Positions 8,460 to 16,892 of a DNA stretch of 34,903 nucleotides are shown one piece after another. Each line of letters begins with the position of its first letter. Position 1 is the stretch's first letter. Both the position numbers and the translations under genes were made by a program. The stretch spans positions 1-34,903 of the forward strand of contig JAFLDG010000008.1 of NCBI GenBank assembly GCA_017302495.1, written 5' to 3'. The stretch is from Burkholderiales bacterium. Its GTDB lineage: Bacteria > Pseudomonadota > Gammaproteobacteria > Burkholderiales > Burkholderiaceae_C. The notes under the pieces are model-generated. The model worked only from the letters and a program-made list of their open reading frames with translations. It was not told the origin of the DNA and ran no database searches.

Positions 8460-9920
8460 TCAACCCCTTCGCCGATTGAACACGAGTCCGACCAGCTCCA
8501 TCGTCGCCTTCCGGTTCAGGACGAGGCTCAAGACCGGGTAGACCAGCGCACCCACGACGCCGAGGGCAACGAGTCTCACGGCCGGCTGCTGCGCCCCCAG
8601 CCACGGCGCGACCAGCAGCATCGCCGCGGCCATGAGCGTGCTGCACAGCATCGGCCGCGCCAGGGGCTGCAGATAGTCCCGCCAGCGGCCGCGGATCGCG
8701 TGGATGGCCGCGCCTAGAGTCAGCAACTGGAGTGCCGTGCTCGCGATCACCAGGGCCACCACGGCCTGCATCACGCTGCCGTCGCAGTTCAGCCACAGGG
8801 CGGTCGCCATCACCGGCAGCCCCACGACGTTGGTCGCGAGAAAGAGCCCGCCGCGGCCGGCCGCAAGCAGCGACGTGCCGGCGAGCGTCGCTACGCACTG
8901 CACGATCGAGAAGCCACACAGCACGACGACCAGCGGCGCAGCATCCCTCCACTTGGGCCCGAAAACCACCGGCATCAGGTCGCCCGCCAGCACCGCGATT
9001 CCGATCAACATCGGGAACGCGAGCATGCCGATCGCACCGGCCGATCTGTAAACGGCCTGCCGAAACCGTTCGAGATCGTCCTGCATTTGAGAGAACACCG
9101 GGAAGGTGGCTCGCACCACGGCCTGGCTGAACTGCGCGATCGGCAGCCAGGTCACGGTTTGCGCCATCGTGATCAGGCCTAGCGCCGGCGCGCCCATCGC
9201 CGGTCCGAGGATCAGGCTGGTCAGGTTGCGGGTCACATGTCCGATCACGTTGCTGCCTAGCAACTGGCCCGAAAAAACGAGCAGTCCACGGACCCCCTCT
9301 AAGTCGAATTCGAAGCTGGGCAGCCAGCGTGCCCGTGCATAGAGGAGCAACATCGTCGCCGCATTCCCGGCCACCGGCTGCAGGGCGAGCGACCAGACGC
9401 CGAAGCCGGCGCTGGCCATCGCGACGGCAGTGATCGCGCCGCACACGCTGCCCAGCAGAGTCCCGAGTGCGACATCGCGAAAGGCGAGCCGGCGCGACAG
9501 CAGAGCCTGCGGAAGTACCGTCACCGCCGCGATCAGGAGATTCACGCCCGAGGCGAGCAAAAGCCAGCGGATCAGCGGCTGTTCGAAATACGCCGCAATC
9601 CAGGGCCCGAGCACCAGCAGCGTGAGCGCCGCTACGGCGCCCACTCCCAGATTGATCCAGAAGCAGGACGACAGCAGCCGCTGGTGTATGTCCTTGCGCT
9701 GGATCAGCGCCGAACCCATGCCGAAGTCGACGAGCAGCTGGGCCAGCTCGTTGACGAACACCATCATCGCGAAGATGCCGAACTCGGTCGGCCCCAGGAA
9801 TCGGGCCAGCAGGATCGTCGCCAGAATGGCGACGGCCTGTCGGATCGCCTGAGCGCTGCCCAGCCAGGCGACGTTGAGGATCGTGCGGTGGGCGCGCGAC
9901 TGCTGCGGCTCGCCAGTCAC
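8460..9920 (-). CDS. Wzx-type lipopolysaccharide/exopolysaccharide flippase
   Basis: This 486-residue integral membrane protein of the MATE/MVF-like polysaccharide transport family begins with NVAWLGSAQAIRQ and LLARFLGPTEFGIFAM, the typical first helices of bacterial Wzx and oligosaccharide flippases. About twelve to fourteen hydrophobic helices follow to the end, with the usual loop SALIQRKD after helix two. It should move undecaprenyl-linked repeat units across the inner membrane, giving the ligase at 6156 its substrate. The start is a GTG at 9920 whose bases overlap the stop of the upstream methyltransferase gene as GTGA. No ATG lies nearby, and longer in-frame versions would lie inside that gene. 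It is the last gene of a minus-strand unit that begins near 11920. Confidence 0.87.
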   Translation of the reverse strand: MTGEPQQSRAHRTILNVAWLGSAQAIRQAVAILATILLARFLGPTEFGIFAMMVFVNELAQLLVDFGMGSALIQRKDIHQRLLSSCFWINLGVGAVAALTLLVLGPWIAAYFEQPLIRWLLLASGVNLLIAAVTVLPQALLSRRLAFRDVALGTLLGSVCGAITAVAMASAGFGVWSLALQPVAGNAATMLLLYARARWLPSFEFDLEGVRGLLVFSGQLLGSNVIGHVTRNLTSLILGPAMGAPALGLITMAQTVTWLPIAQFSQAVVRATFPVFSQMQDDLERFRQAVYRSAGAIGMLAFPMLIGIAVLAGDLMPVVFGPKWRDAAPLVVVLCGFSIVQCVATLAGTSLLAAGRGGLFLATNVVGLPVMATALWLNCDGSVMQAVVALVIASTALQLLTLGAAIHAIRGRWRDYLQPLARPMLCSTLMAAAMLLVAPWLGAQQPAVRLVALGVVGALVYPVLSLVLNRKATMELVGLVFNRRRG

Positions 9921-10702
9921 GGGCGACTTGACGCGTGCCACCGCAGGCGGTTGGACAGATAGGTCTTGAAGAGGCTCAGGCACATCCGCAGCGTCGGATC
10001 TATCATGTTGTTGCGGTAGGTGGCTACGCGCTTCTCGAACATTTCCGGGTGGATGATGTCCAGGATCGGCTGTGCTGCTGCACGGCCGAATCGCTGCAGT
10101 AAGTCTGTCCGCTGCCGGCTCACGTAAACCAGCGTGTTCTGGCGGTACCAAGGGGCTACTGAGGCCGTATTCCAGACAGCTGGTCGCAGCACGTCCTTGC
10201 ACTCGTAACCCTGCTGGTCGAACAAAGCAGCCCAGTAGGATTGCCGCTGCTCGTTGATGTGATTTTCACCACCTTGGCCAATGACCGCGGCGCCGAACAT
10301 CACTACGTCGGACGCCTGACACAGAGCCTTCACGATGCTCGACGCCCGCCGTGCGGAGAGGTGTTCCGCAACTTCCACCGACATGGCAAGGTCGTAACGC
10401 CGCGTGATCGGGATGTCCCCCTCCATGTTGACTGCGGTGAAATCGATGACCTTCGAGAGGAGGGCGTCCTTGCGAATCCATGGTCCGTCCAAGCCTGTCA
10501 ATGCGGTCACGCCGAGTCGTTCGGCGACCGCGAGCCAAGTACCCTGGCCGCACCCGATGTCAAGTAAGGACGTGGGTTTATGCAGGTCGAACAGGACTTG
10601 AAGAACAGCCTGAGCTGACTTCATCGAATCCGGAATCTGGTCGGCATAGAAGGCTGCGTCGTAATGCTGCTCGAGCGCGTCCCTCGCCGTGGCGTACCCC
10701 AT
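9917..10702 (-). CDS. Class I SAM-dependent methyltransferase
   Basis: This 261-residue protein has a Rossmann methyltransferase fold. Motif I is SLLDIGCGQGTWL (45-57), binding S-adenosylmethionine, and the acidic second strand follows at LTGLDGPW. DLAMSVEVAEHL matches motif II/III of the UbiE/Methyltransf_11-12 type. The segment with HINEQRQSYWAALFDQQGYE recalls methyltransferases of glycan loci. A sugar hydroxyl is the likely acceptor in this context, but that is inference. I chose ATG at 10702 because GGGAGA at 10708-10713 lies five bases upstream on the coding strand; an in-frame extension to 10774 has no such site. The gene is coupled to the flippase by a GTGA overlap and follows a small ORF after 34 bases. 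Confidence 0.82.
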   Translation of the reverse strand: MGYATARDALEQHYDAAFYADQIPDSMKSAQAVLQVLFDLHKPTSLLDIGCGQGTWLAVAERLGVTALTGLDGPWIRKDALLSKVIDFTAVNMEGDIPITRRYDLAMSVEVAEHLSARRASSIVKALCQASDVVMFGAAVIGQGGENHINEQRQSYWAALFDQQGYECKDVLRPAVWNTASVAPWYRQNTLVYVSRQRTDLLQRFGRAAAQPILDIIHPEMFEKRVATYRNNMIDPTLRMCLSLFKTYLSNRLRWHASSRP

Positions 10703-10736
10703 GGGAATCTCCCGAGAATGTCTAATGGATTGCCCC

Positions 10737-11096
10737 TCAGTGCGAGGTCGGTCTCGAATCTTCGATTGCTTCAATCTGCCGCTCCAGCGTTGTCAGAAGA
10801 CCAAGCCTTTCGGCGCACTTGGCGGCGCGTACTGGAGGGCCCTGTCCCGGCATGCAATTCATTGCAAGTTCCTGCCGCATTGCATCGGCAGTGCCTGCTG
10901 ATGCGCCGGCAGCTCGCTTGCATCCGGATGCGAGCGAGTCGGCCTCGAACGGAACCTCCACGTCGAGGTGCAGCAGCGGGTTGCGCATCTGCACACGGTC
11001 GCACAGTGGCGCAGGCCATTGCCGGATTCTGAACGCGACGACCCGGTCGTGATGATCCTGGCCGGCATCCTCGCCGGGTTGCATCGGAGCGGTCAA
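10737..11096 (-). CDS. Small hypothetical protein (119 residues)
   Basis: I do not recognise this protein. The frame is open for 119 codons, from a TTG at 11096 that overlaps the upstream stop as TTGA, or for 115 from the ATG at 11084. Its first half has third codon positions rich in G and C, as in the neighbouring real genes; the second half less so. The C-terminus reads AKCAERLGLLTTLERQIEAI, which would form an amphipathic helix. No signal peptide or membrane segment is seen. It sits between a glycosyltransferase-like gene and a methyltransferase gene on the same strand, so it could be a real member of that operon. It could also be non-coding or a remnant; competing frames on the plus strand look worse. 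Confidence 0.35.
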   Translation of the reverse strand: MTAPMQPGEDAGQDHHDRVVAFRIRQWPAPLCDRVQMRNPLLHLDVEVPFEADSLASGCKRAAGASAGTADAMRQELAMNCMPGQGPPVRAAKCAERLGLLTTLERQIEAIEDSRPTSH

Positions 11097-11920
11097 GTTG
11101 CTATCGCGGGCTGATCGAGCAGACTGAAGCGCTGCGCGAGCATCGGCATGCTGGGCTTATCCTTGTGGCAATGCAGTGCGAGGAATTCGCGACGTACCAC
11201 CGTATTCAGTCGCGACAGCGGGCCGTATTCATCGGGGAACAACATCAGCCGCGTGAAAAGAAACGGTCGTCCGCGGTCGGCGAGCAACTGCGAGATGGCC
11301 ATGTCCTCGCCAACCGAGTCGATGGCCTTCGCCACGGCTTCCACATCAGCGAGGCCGGCCTTGGAAAGGACGTCCTCCACGATGTGCCTGCGGATCATGT
11401 ACAACCCGCCCTGCGCAAACCGGTGCTGCAGGTAGTGGCCGTCGCCAATCGCGGGGGCGTTGCTGCGGAGCAGCGTGCGCCATTTGGCGTTCCGGATGAA
11501 CAGCACGTCGGAGTCAACCTTGACGAGCAGGTCCCACGGATCCGGCAACTTCTCGCAGACCTGGCGAAAGATCTGCAGCTCGGCATGCGTCGACCGCGGC
11601 GAGCCCCATTCGAAGTCGCGCACCGGCACCACCTGCAGCGACGGCGCGTGCGCACGCAGCGCCGCAACCTGCCCCGGCGTGAATGGTGCCTTCTGATCCT
11701 CTGCCAGCGTCACCCCACCGATGAGTTCGTCGGGGACGGCATGGGCCAGCGTTCTTAGCGACAGCGCGACACAGTCGAAATCGGGGGCATACGAGAAGTA
11801 GAGGAAGTTCAGGCGCGCACGCACAGCCCGTCCGTCCGACGCAAGCATGCGCAGCCTTGCCCAGCCGCGAACGAGGTCGGGAAGTTCGCGCAACGAGATC
11901 GGGACTCCGGCAATGATCAA
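11093..11920 (-). CDS. GT-A-like glycosyltransferase, family unclear
   Basis: This protein of up to 275 residues has features of a GT-A glycosyltransferase. A first beta strand at LNFLYFSYAPDFD (38-50) is followed by VKVDSDVLF (133-141), which contains the DxD metal and nucleotide-sugar motif (D136, D138). A later SVGEDMAISQLL resembles the GED acceptor/base region. I cannot assign a CAZy family. Start choice is open. TTG at 11920 has a purine-rich stretch just upstream and gives a plausible N-terminus; ATG at 11848 would give 251 residues and still keep the first strand. It appears to head the minus-strand unit continuing into the small ORF, methyltransferase and flippase. A second protein with a similar DxD pattern is encoded at 15114-16025. 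Confidence 0.65.
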   Translation of the reverse strand: MIIAGVPISLRELPDLVRGWARLRMLASDGRAVRARLNFLYFSYAPDFDCVALSLRTLAHAVPDELIGGVTLAEDQKAPFTPGQVAALRAHAPSLQVVPVRDFEWGSPRSTHAELQIFRQVCEKLPDPWDLLVKVDSDVLFIRNAKWRTLLRSNAPAIGDGHYLQHRFAQGGLYMIRRHIVEDVLSKAGLADVEAVAKAIDSVGEDMAISQLLADRGRPFLFTRLMLFPDEYGPLSRLNTVVRREFLALHCHKDKPSMPMLAQRFSLLDQPAIAT

Positions 11921-12269
11921 AGCTTTCTCTTTCGTCTACGCAGATGCCTCTTTGGTCCGGAACAACCAGCGGCATTTCGGCACAGGGGCCGCGCGCAGGG
12001 CAACTCCCCGCGCGTCGGCGCGGCCGGCCTGGTAGTTAGTTCGTCCCCTGTTCTCGGGGGCACGCAACCCATCCCGCGGCCCACGCGAGAGCCTACACTC
12101 AACGGGCGCTGGACGACGCGACTCGGCAGGCCGTAGGCGCCCCAAAGAAGAGGCCTGCGCCACAGTCTGTGGGCCCGCCTCGTGGTGGTGGGCCGAACGA
12201 GAATCAAGTCGCTCGGTCGAATAGACGCCGGACCAAGCAAACGGGCTTTGTGCCGCAAGGATAGTGACC
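11921..12269. promoter_or_regulatory. Divergent intergenic region
   Basis: These 349 bases separate two divergently transcribed genes, so promoters for both should lie here, but I find no convincing -35/-10 pair. A 13-base palindrome, CCACAGTCTGTGG at 12160-12172, is a possible protein-binding site. AAGGA at 12257-12261 is a good ribosome binding site eight bases before the ATG at 12270. Short open frames across it have no support. Confidence 0.4.
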
Positions 12270-12578
12270 ATGGCAAACACCGATTCGTTGATTTTGGTCG
12301 AATTCAATGAACTCTGTCCGGACCTGATCGGCCGCTACATCGATGAAGGTGCTCTGCCGAACTTCAGGCGCTTGCGTGATCGCTCGGTGCAGTTCATCAC
12401 CGAGTCCGACGAGAAGGCGGACCCCAATCTCGAGCCCTGGATCCAGTGGTACAGCCTGCACTGCGGCATTCCATTTTCCGAGCACGGAGTGTTCCGCCTC
12501 GGCGAGGGCGCACAACGCAATCACCGGTCACTGTGGGACCGCCTGGCCGATGTTGGGCGTTGTCCCGCTCGCTGTTGA
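12270..12578 (+). pseudogene. 5' part of an IS-interrupted phosphodiesterase-like gene
   Basis: This is the first part of an alkaline-phosphatase-superfamily protein. It begins SLILVEFNELCPDLI, continues with GALPNFRRL, and has PWIQWYSLHCGIPFSEHGV. The same spacing of strand, PN-x-x-x-L and T/S-G-x-x-P-x-x-HG occurs in type I phosphodiesterases and nucleotide pyrophosphatases. The usual metal Asp in the first strand appears as Asn-Glu here. The genuine coding part ends at 12555, where the IS256-family element begins; translation then runs into the element and stops at 12576-12578, giving about 102 residues. The frame resumes exactly after the element at 14003. Uninterrupted, the protein would have 466 residues. 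ATG at 12270 is preceded by AAGGA at 12257-12261. Confidence 0.8.
12547..12555. repeat. Target site duplication, left copy
   Basis: CCGATGTTG here is repeated exactly at 13994-14002, directly outside both ends of the IS256-family element. Nine bases fits the 8-9 bp duplications made by this family. Confidence 0.88.
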
Positions 12579-13993
12579 ACCGTGACCGGTGGCGGCTCCT
12601 TGGAAAACATACTACGCGGCCTTCAAGACGGCGCCGTTGTCTGTTTCTGGACGGCGTGCATCGAGGGCCTTGAGGAGGGTGCGCATCTGCCCGCACCCCC
12701 GCAACTTGCGCATGCGCGTAGCCGCGTCGCTGAGCGCGCTGGCGACCCAGCGCAGCACCATCTGGCCGTCGCCCCAGCGCTTGACGTTGCGTGCGTAGTG
12801 CGCCACCGAGCCATTCAGGTTCTCGATGGGGTTGGTGGTGCGCAGCGTGCGGTACAGCGCACCGGTGATGTCCAGCGCCTGCGCCGTCAGCGTCTCCTCC
12901 AGGCCCTCGCGCAGGCTGGCGGCTGCGCCCGGGTGCCGGGCCTGCAGCGACGATGCCAGACGGCCGAGCTGCTTGCGCGCCAGTTCGGCGTCCGACGCCG
13001 ACCAGGCATCCTTCAGGGCCCGCTTGACGCTGGCGTGCATGTCCTCGGGCAGGTGCTCGAGCACGTTGCGCCGCTTGTGCTCCTGGCAGCGCTGCACGAG
13101 CGCGCACGCGCCGAAGGTCTGGACGATGGCCTTGCGCAGTGCCTTGCCGCCGTCGATCACCCACAGCCGCATGCGCTGGGCATCCAGCCCGCGCTCGACC
13201 AGATCCGACAGCAGCGAGACGACCACGCGGGTGGCCTCGGTGGAGCCCTCGCGCAGCCCCAGGACGTGCTTGTTGCCCTGGGCGTCGATGCCCAGTGCCA
13301 GCAGGATCACGCGGTCGCGGAAGTGGATGCCGTCGATCATCACCACCGGCAGGTCAAGCTCGCCGATGGGCCGTGCAAGCCACTGCGCCAGTTGCTCCTG
13401 GCTGAGCTGCACGAAGCGGCGCGAGACAGCGCTCTTGGACGCCGCCCGAGGCTGGTGCGCCGCGGGCACCGGCTTCTGGGTGCTGGCATAGCGCCGGGTC
13501 GACACGCCCGCGGCGATGGCCGCCATAGTGGCGGCGTCCAACGGGTCGCCGCCGGCGGCCCAATCGAAGCTGCGCAGCGCCAGTTCGCCCTCGGTCGTCG
13601 AGCGTGCCCTTGGGCGTCGAACAGCGATGCGCTGGCCGCCGAGCACGACCTGGCTGGCGGTAGTGCCGCCGCGCACCGCACGTCGGGCCGCGTTCGGCAC
13701 GCCCTTGGGGCCGCACAGCGAAATGCGGTCGGCCTCCATCATCGCAGCCAGCACCTTCTGGCCGGCGTCAATGCACAGGCCCAGGAAGGCGTGACGAACA
13801 TCGCGCAGAACGCCCTGCACGGGCAGCGAGATCTGGACCTGCGCAGCAGGCGTGGCCCGCAATGCGGGCTTCGTGTGAGACTTCATCTTGGTGGCTCCTT
13901 CGGTTGCTTGCGAGGCAACCCGCATGCTCGCGCATGTGGGTCGAAGGAGCCGCCACCTCAGCTCACGCGTTCAACAGACACCGGGACATCGCC
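12556..13993 (-). mobile_element. Complete IS256-family insertion sequence (1438 bp)
   Basis: The element is bounded by imperfect inverted repeats. The left end (12556-12601) starts GGCGTTGTCCCG; the right end, read on the minus strand from 13993 to 13944, starts GGCGATGTCCCG. Both go on to CTGTTGAAC and finish with a shared GGTGGCGGCTCCTT. The right repeat is four bases longer between these blocks. A 9-bp direct repeat flanks the element. It carries one transposase gene on the minus strand, opposite to the gene it interrupts. Ends, duplication and transposase are all intact, so it is probably mobile, and the insertion looks recent. Confidence 0.88.
12612..13886 (-). CDS. IS256-family (mutator-type) transposase
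   Basis: This 424-residue DDE transposase catalyses cut and paste or copy-out transposition of the element around it. The catalytic triad can be read as D185 in VVMIDGIHF, D245 in LWVIDGGKALRKAI and E355 in TNPIENLNGS, with a Cys-x2-His (RCQEHK, near 267-271) between the second and third, as usual in this family. The N-terminal 150 residues would bind the inverted repeats. ATG at 13886 is preceded by AAGGAG (13895-13900) eight bases away, which decides against the longer frame to 13925. Length is close to the usual 400 or so residues. Nothing suggests inactivation. Confidence 0.93.
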   Translation of the reverse strand: MKSHTKPALRATPAAQVQISLPVQGVLRDVRHAFLGLCIDAGQKVLAAMMEADRISLCGPKGVPNAARRAVRGGTTASQVVLGGQRIAVRRPRARSTTEGELALRSFDWAAGGDPLDAATMAAIAAGVSTRRYASTQKPVPAAHQPRAASKSAVSRRFVQLSQEQLAQWLARPIGELDLPVVMIDGIHFRDRVILLALGIDAQGNKHVLGLREGSTEATRVVVSLLSDLVERGLDAQRMRLWVIDGGKALRKAIVQTFGACALVQRCQEHKRRNVLEHLPEDMHASVKRALKDAWSASDAELARKQLGRLASSLQARHPGAAASLREGLEETLTAQALDITGALYRTLRTTNPIENLNGSVAHYARNVKRWGDGQMVLRWVASALSDAATRMRKLRGCGQMRTLLKALDARRPETDNGAVLKAA

Positions 13994-14002
13994 CCGATGT
14001 TG
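13994..14002. repeat. Target site duplication, right copy
   Basis: This is the second copy of CCGATGTTG, directly after the right end of the IS256-family element. Deleting the element and one copy joins the two halves of the host gene in frame. Confidence 0.88.
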
Positions 14003-15117
14003 GCCTGCGCGTGATGAACTTTTCCAGCATGAACTGTCGCCCTACCACCGGGACGGGCCATGTGTTCGTGCCGGACCCCTGGAACAAGGACGCGCAGGCC
14101 TATCCTGCGGCGCTGTCGCCCGTGCAGCAGTTTCTGGCCAAGACCGTGCAGGAGCAGGGTCATGCGCGGTGGACGATCGGCGAATTGGTGGGTATCGCAC
14201 GCGCGCTGTTCGGCAACGGGTTGCGCCTGGCCACGCTGGGCGCTGCGGCACGACAACTCTTGCGTGAGCGCGATCGTAGCGTCGACAACGCGTGGCGGCG
14301 CGTCGAGATCCTCGACCGCATCCAGTTCGACGTGTTCCGGCACTGGTACCTGAAGACGCGTCCACAATTTGCGACGTTCTTCAGCAACAGCACCGCGCAC
14401 TTGCAGCACGGCTGCTGGCGCTATCACGAGCCCGAGAAGTTCAGCGGCGCCATCAGTGAGCGCGATCTCAAGTCGTACGGTGGTGCGGTCAAATTCGGCT
14501 ATGTCTGCCACGACCGGGTGCTCGGCGAAATCATGGCGCTGGCGGCCGGCGCCGGCGCACGCGTGGCGCTGGCCACCGCGCTGAGTCAGCAGCCCTACAC
14601 GGCGTACGAAGGCAGGGGAGGGCGCCACTACTATCGGCCAGTCCAGGTGGACGCTCTCTTGCGCGAGCTTCGTGTACCGTACGAGCAGGCGCACCCGATC
14701 ATGGCGCACCAGTTCATACTGAACTTCCGGTCGGAGGCTGACCGAAAGCGGGCTGCGTCTCTGCTGCGGGGGCCGATGCTCGGGGAGCGCGCGGTGTTCG
14801 ACGCCGCCAGCACGCCGGGTGAATTGAAGCTGGCCTTTGGTTGCCAGATCTATGGTCACGTGGCGGAAGACGCCTCGATGGTGCTGCCGAACGGCGACCG
14901 CCTTCTGTTCTTCCGGCATTTTTATCGCCTCGACTTCAACAAGAGTGGCGCACACCACCCGGACGGCGTGTTCTGGCTGGAAACGCCGAGCGAGGTCGGC
15001 TGCGCGGCGGGCCGGATTTCGCTGCTGGATGTCGCACCAACCGTGCTGGCGACCTTCCGTGTGGCGGCCACTGATCTGCCCGGGCGGGCGGTCGGCGCGC
15101 GCGCTGAGTGCGCTTAG
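14003..15117 (+). pseudogene. 3' part of the IS-interrupted phosphodiesterase-like gene
   Basis: This open frame continues the protein begun at 12270. Joining 12555 to 14003 restores a Gly codon and reads DVGLRVMNFSSMNCRP with no shift. The C-terminus contains GAHHPDGVFWLETPSE and LLDVAPTVLATF, the closing motifs typical of type I phosphodiesterases and phosphoglycerate-mutase-like alkaline phosphatases; the His of this block is normally a metal ligand. The fragment has no intrinsic ribosome binding site at a suitable start; the first internal ATG is at 14014. It is probably not translated as a useful protein. Its role before disruption may have been cleavage or transfer of a phosphate-linked substituent on the glycan, which is inference. 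It meets the minus-strand gene at 15114 with overlapping stops. Confidence 0.8.
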
Positions 15118-16025
15118 GACGATCCGAGCTGGTCGATCACGCGAAGCGATTGCCGCAGGTACATTCCGCCCAGGAAGCGGTAGGTGCCAAAGAAATGGAT
15201 CAGTGCCAGTCGGTCGATCGCCAAGCCGGGCTTCCAGAACGGATAGGTCTCGACCGGCAACACCAGCGCATCGGGCGCGTTGGCGGCCATCAGGTTGCTG
15301 GTCACCTGCTCGCTGCCCCACTGGGCAAAGCGGTCGGCGCCGATCATGTGGGCCAGCTCGCGCGCAAACGATTCGATGCCGGACAGTGGAAGCTCCCCTC
15401 GTGCGAAGCCGGTGAAGCCCGCGCAGCCGCGGACGTACTTCAGGCGTGGCGCGTCCTGCATGCGGTGCAACACGCGTTCGCAGTGGCTCTGCACGTGGTC
15501 GTAGATGTGCTGTTCAGCGTACGCAGAGGCCTCGTTCGCGCTGACGAGATGCCGCCCGGTGGGCGTACCGAGCGTGAACGTGCGATCGCGCGCGATGCAC
15601 TCCATGACTTCGTGCGGTGGCGAGATCGTCAGCGTGTCTGAGTCGAGTTGGATCACGTAGTTTTCGCAGTTCTCGGCGCTCAGCGACAGCAGCCGCTCCC
15701 AGCAGCCACCGCGCGGTGTGGCCGGCGTCGGCACGTCGCGCGTCCGGACAAATCGCACGTGACCCAGGTGAACCTCGAGTGCGTTGCGATCCTGCCTGGT
15801 CAGGCCATCGTCGACGATCAAGAACTCGTGTGGGCGCACGTAGCGCGCTAGTGACTTGGCTGCCAGCAGGTACATCGTCATGTCCGGGCTGTAGATCTGG
15901 CTGACGATGATGACCTTGCTCTCCGGGTCGCACATCACCGGCGGGGTGTCGAAGACGCGGCGGCAGCGCCAGTTGAACCATCGGCGATCAATGCGCCGGC
16001 GCAGTGCCTCGAGGGCATATGGCAT
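15114..16025 (-). CDS. GT-A-like glycosyltransferase with DxD motif
   Basis: This 303-residue protein has an N-terminal strand KVIIVSQIYSPDMT, then EFLIVDDGL, and VIQLDSDTL (124-132) with the DxD residues D128 and D130. This is the layout of GT-A glycosyltransferases. Later HFFGTYRFLGG may supply a metal-binding His. It is similar in design, though not obviously in sequence, to the protein at 11093-11920. It should be cytoplasmic; there is no signal peptide. The start is ATG at 16025, five bases after the previous stop; a GTG at 16034 that overlaps that stop as GTGA is an alternative adding three residues. The longer frame to 16145 lies inside the upstream gene. Sugar and acceptor are unknown. 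Confidence 0.65.
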   Translation of the reverse strand: MPYALEALRRRIDRRWFNWRCRRVFDTPPVMCDPESKVIIVSQIYSPDMTMYLLAAKSLARYVRPHEFLIVDDGLTRQDRNALEVHLGHVRFVRTRDVPTPATPRGGCWERLLSLSAENCENYVIQLDSDTLTISPPHEVMECIARDRTFTLGTPTGRHLVSANEASAYAEQHIYDHVQSHCERVLHRMQDAPRLKYVRGCAGFTGFARGELPLSGIESFARELAHMIGADRFAQWGSEQVTSNLMAANAPDALVLPVETYPFWKPGLAIDRLALIHFFGTYRFLGGMYLRQSLRVIDQLGSS

Positions 16026-16030
16026 CGTGC

Positions 16031-16798
16031 TCACCGGCTGGCACGGTCGGCCGGGCCGGCGGGGGGAGGTGCGGATGCCGGGCCTGGCAACGGCGCGGAT
16101 GCCGAGCTGGCCGCGACGGAGGCGCTGAGCGGTGGTCCTTGCCACTTGCCGCGGCGCTGAAGTTCCTGCACCAGCGTGTCGCGCGGGTATCCGAGTTCGG
16201 CTGCGCGCCGGGCCTGCGCGGCTGCCTCCTCGTAGGCGCCGATCTCGACATAGACGAGGCCAGCGTTGAAGTGCGTCAGCGGGTTGTCGCCGGCCTGATC
16301 AACGACCATCTTCAACTGGGCGAGTGCCTCGGGCTGTCGCCGGCCGCCGCCCAGGTAGCTGGCGTAGAGCATCCGCGCCACGACGTCGTCCGGCGCGATC
16401 ATGAAGGCGCGTTCGAAATAGCAGTCGACCGTGAACGAGGCGCCGGCAGGCTGATCGGTCTTCTCACGTGCGGCGAGCCGGATCAGAGCCGCCAGGGCCC
16501 GATGATGGTTGGGGTAGCCCCAAAGCGTGAAGTCCAGATCCGAGCCAAGCGCCATGCCGCGCTGCATTGGTCGCACCAGGGCCTCGACATTGGGGCCAAA
16601 GTGAAAGTTCTCGACGACCTTCAGCCGCGGACTGGGTTTTCGATAATCTTCGGGGGGCAGTCGATCGCTTCGACTGAAACTGCCGCAAATCCATCCCGGC
16701 GGCGTCGCCGGCTGCGCGCAGGCGACCACGCCGATCAGGCCCAGACCGGTTGCAACCGCGGCACGGCGTGCGCAGGTGCGCCAGCGCGCGACTCTCAT
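16031..16798 (-). CDS. Secreted TPR-containing protein, possible lipoprotein
   Basis: This protein of 255 residues begins with a basic segment and a hydrophobic core, AAVATGLGLIGVVAC, ending in VVAC followed by AQP. It can be read as a lipobox with Cys as residue +1 or as an AxA signal peptidase I site. The middle has TPR-like helices, for example ARMLYASYLGGGRRQPEALAQL and FNAGLVYVEIGAYEEAAAQA, with the Leu/Gly/Ala/Tyr spacing of TPR units. The C-terminal 40 residues are Ala/Pro/Ser rich and probably disordered. TPR proteins in polysaccharide export loci often scaffold assembly at the periplasmic side. I chose ATG at 16798 because it places the signal at the N-terminus; ATG at 16816 is also possible. 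No strong ribosome binding site was seen. Confidence 0.6.
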   Translation of the reverse strand: MRVARWRTCARRAAVATGLGLIGVVACAQPATPPGWICGSFSRSDRLPPEDYRKPSPRLKVVENFHFGPNVEALVRPMQRGMALGSDLDFTLWGYPNHHRALAALIRLAAREKTDQPAGASFTVDCYFERAFMIAPDDVVARMLYASYLGGGRRQPEALAQLKMVVDQAGDNPLTHFNAGLVYVEIGAYEEAAAQARRAAELGYPRDTLVQELQRRGKWQGPPLSASVAASSASAPLPGPASAPPPAGPADRASR

Positions 16799-16892
16799 GA
16801 CGCATCGAACAAGCATGGCAGGGGATTGTGGGACATCGTCCGCGCCCGGCGCGCCGGAAGCCCCGGCAGGAATGCGCACCTCCAGGTAACGC

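Noticed and set aside
12582-14267. 561-codon plus-strand open frame across the insertion element
   Set aside because: It is antisense to the well-supported transposase and gives no recognisable protein; long antisense frames are expected in GC-rich genes.
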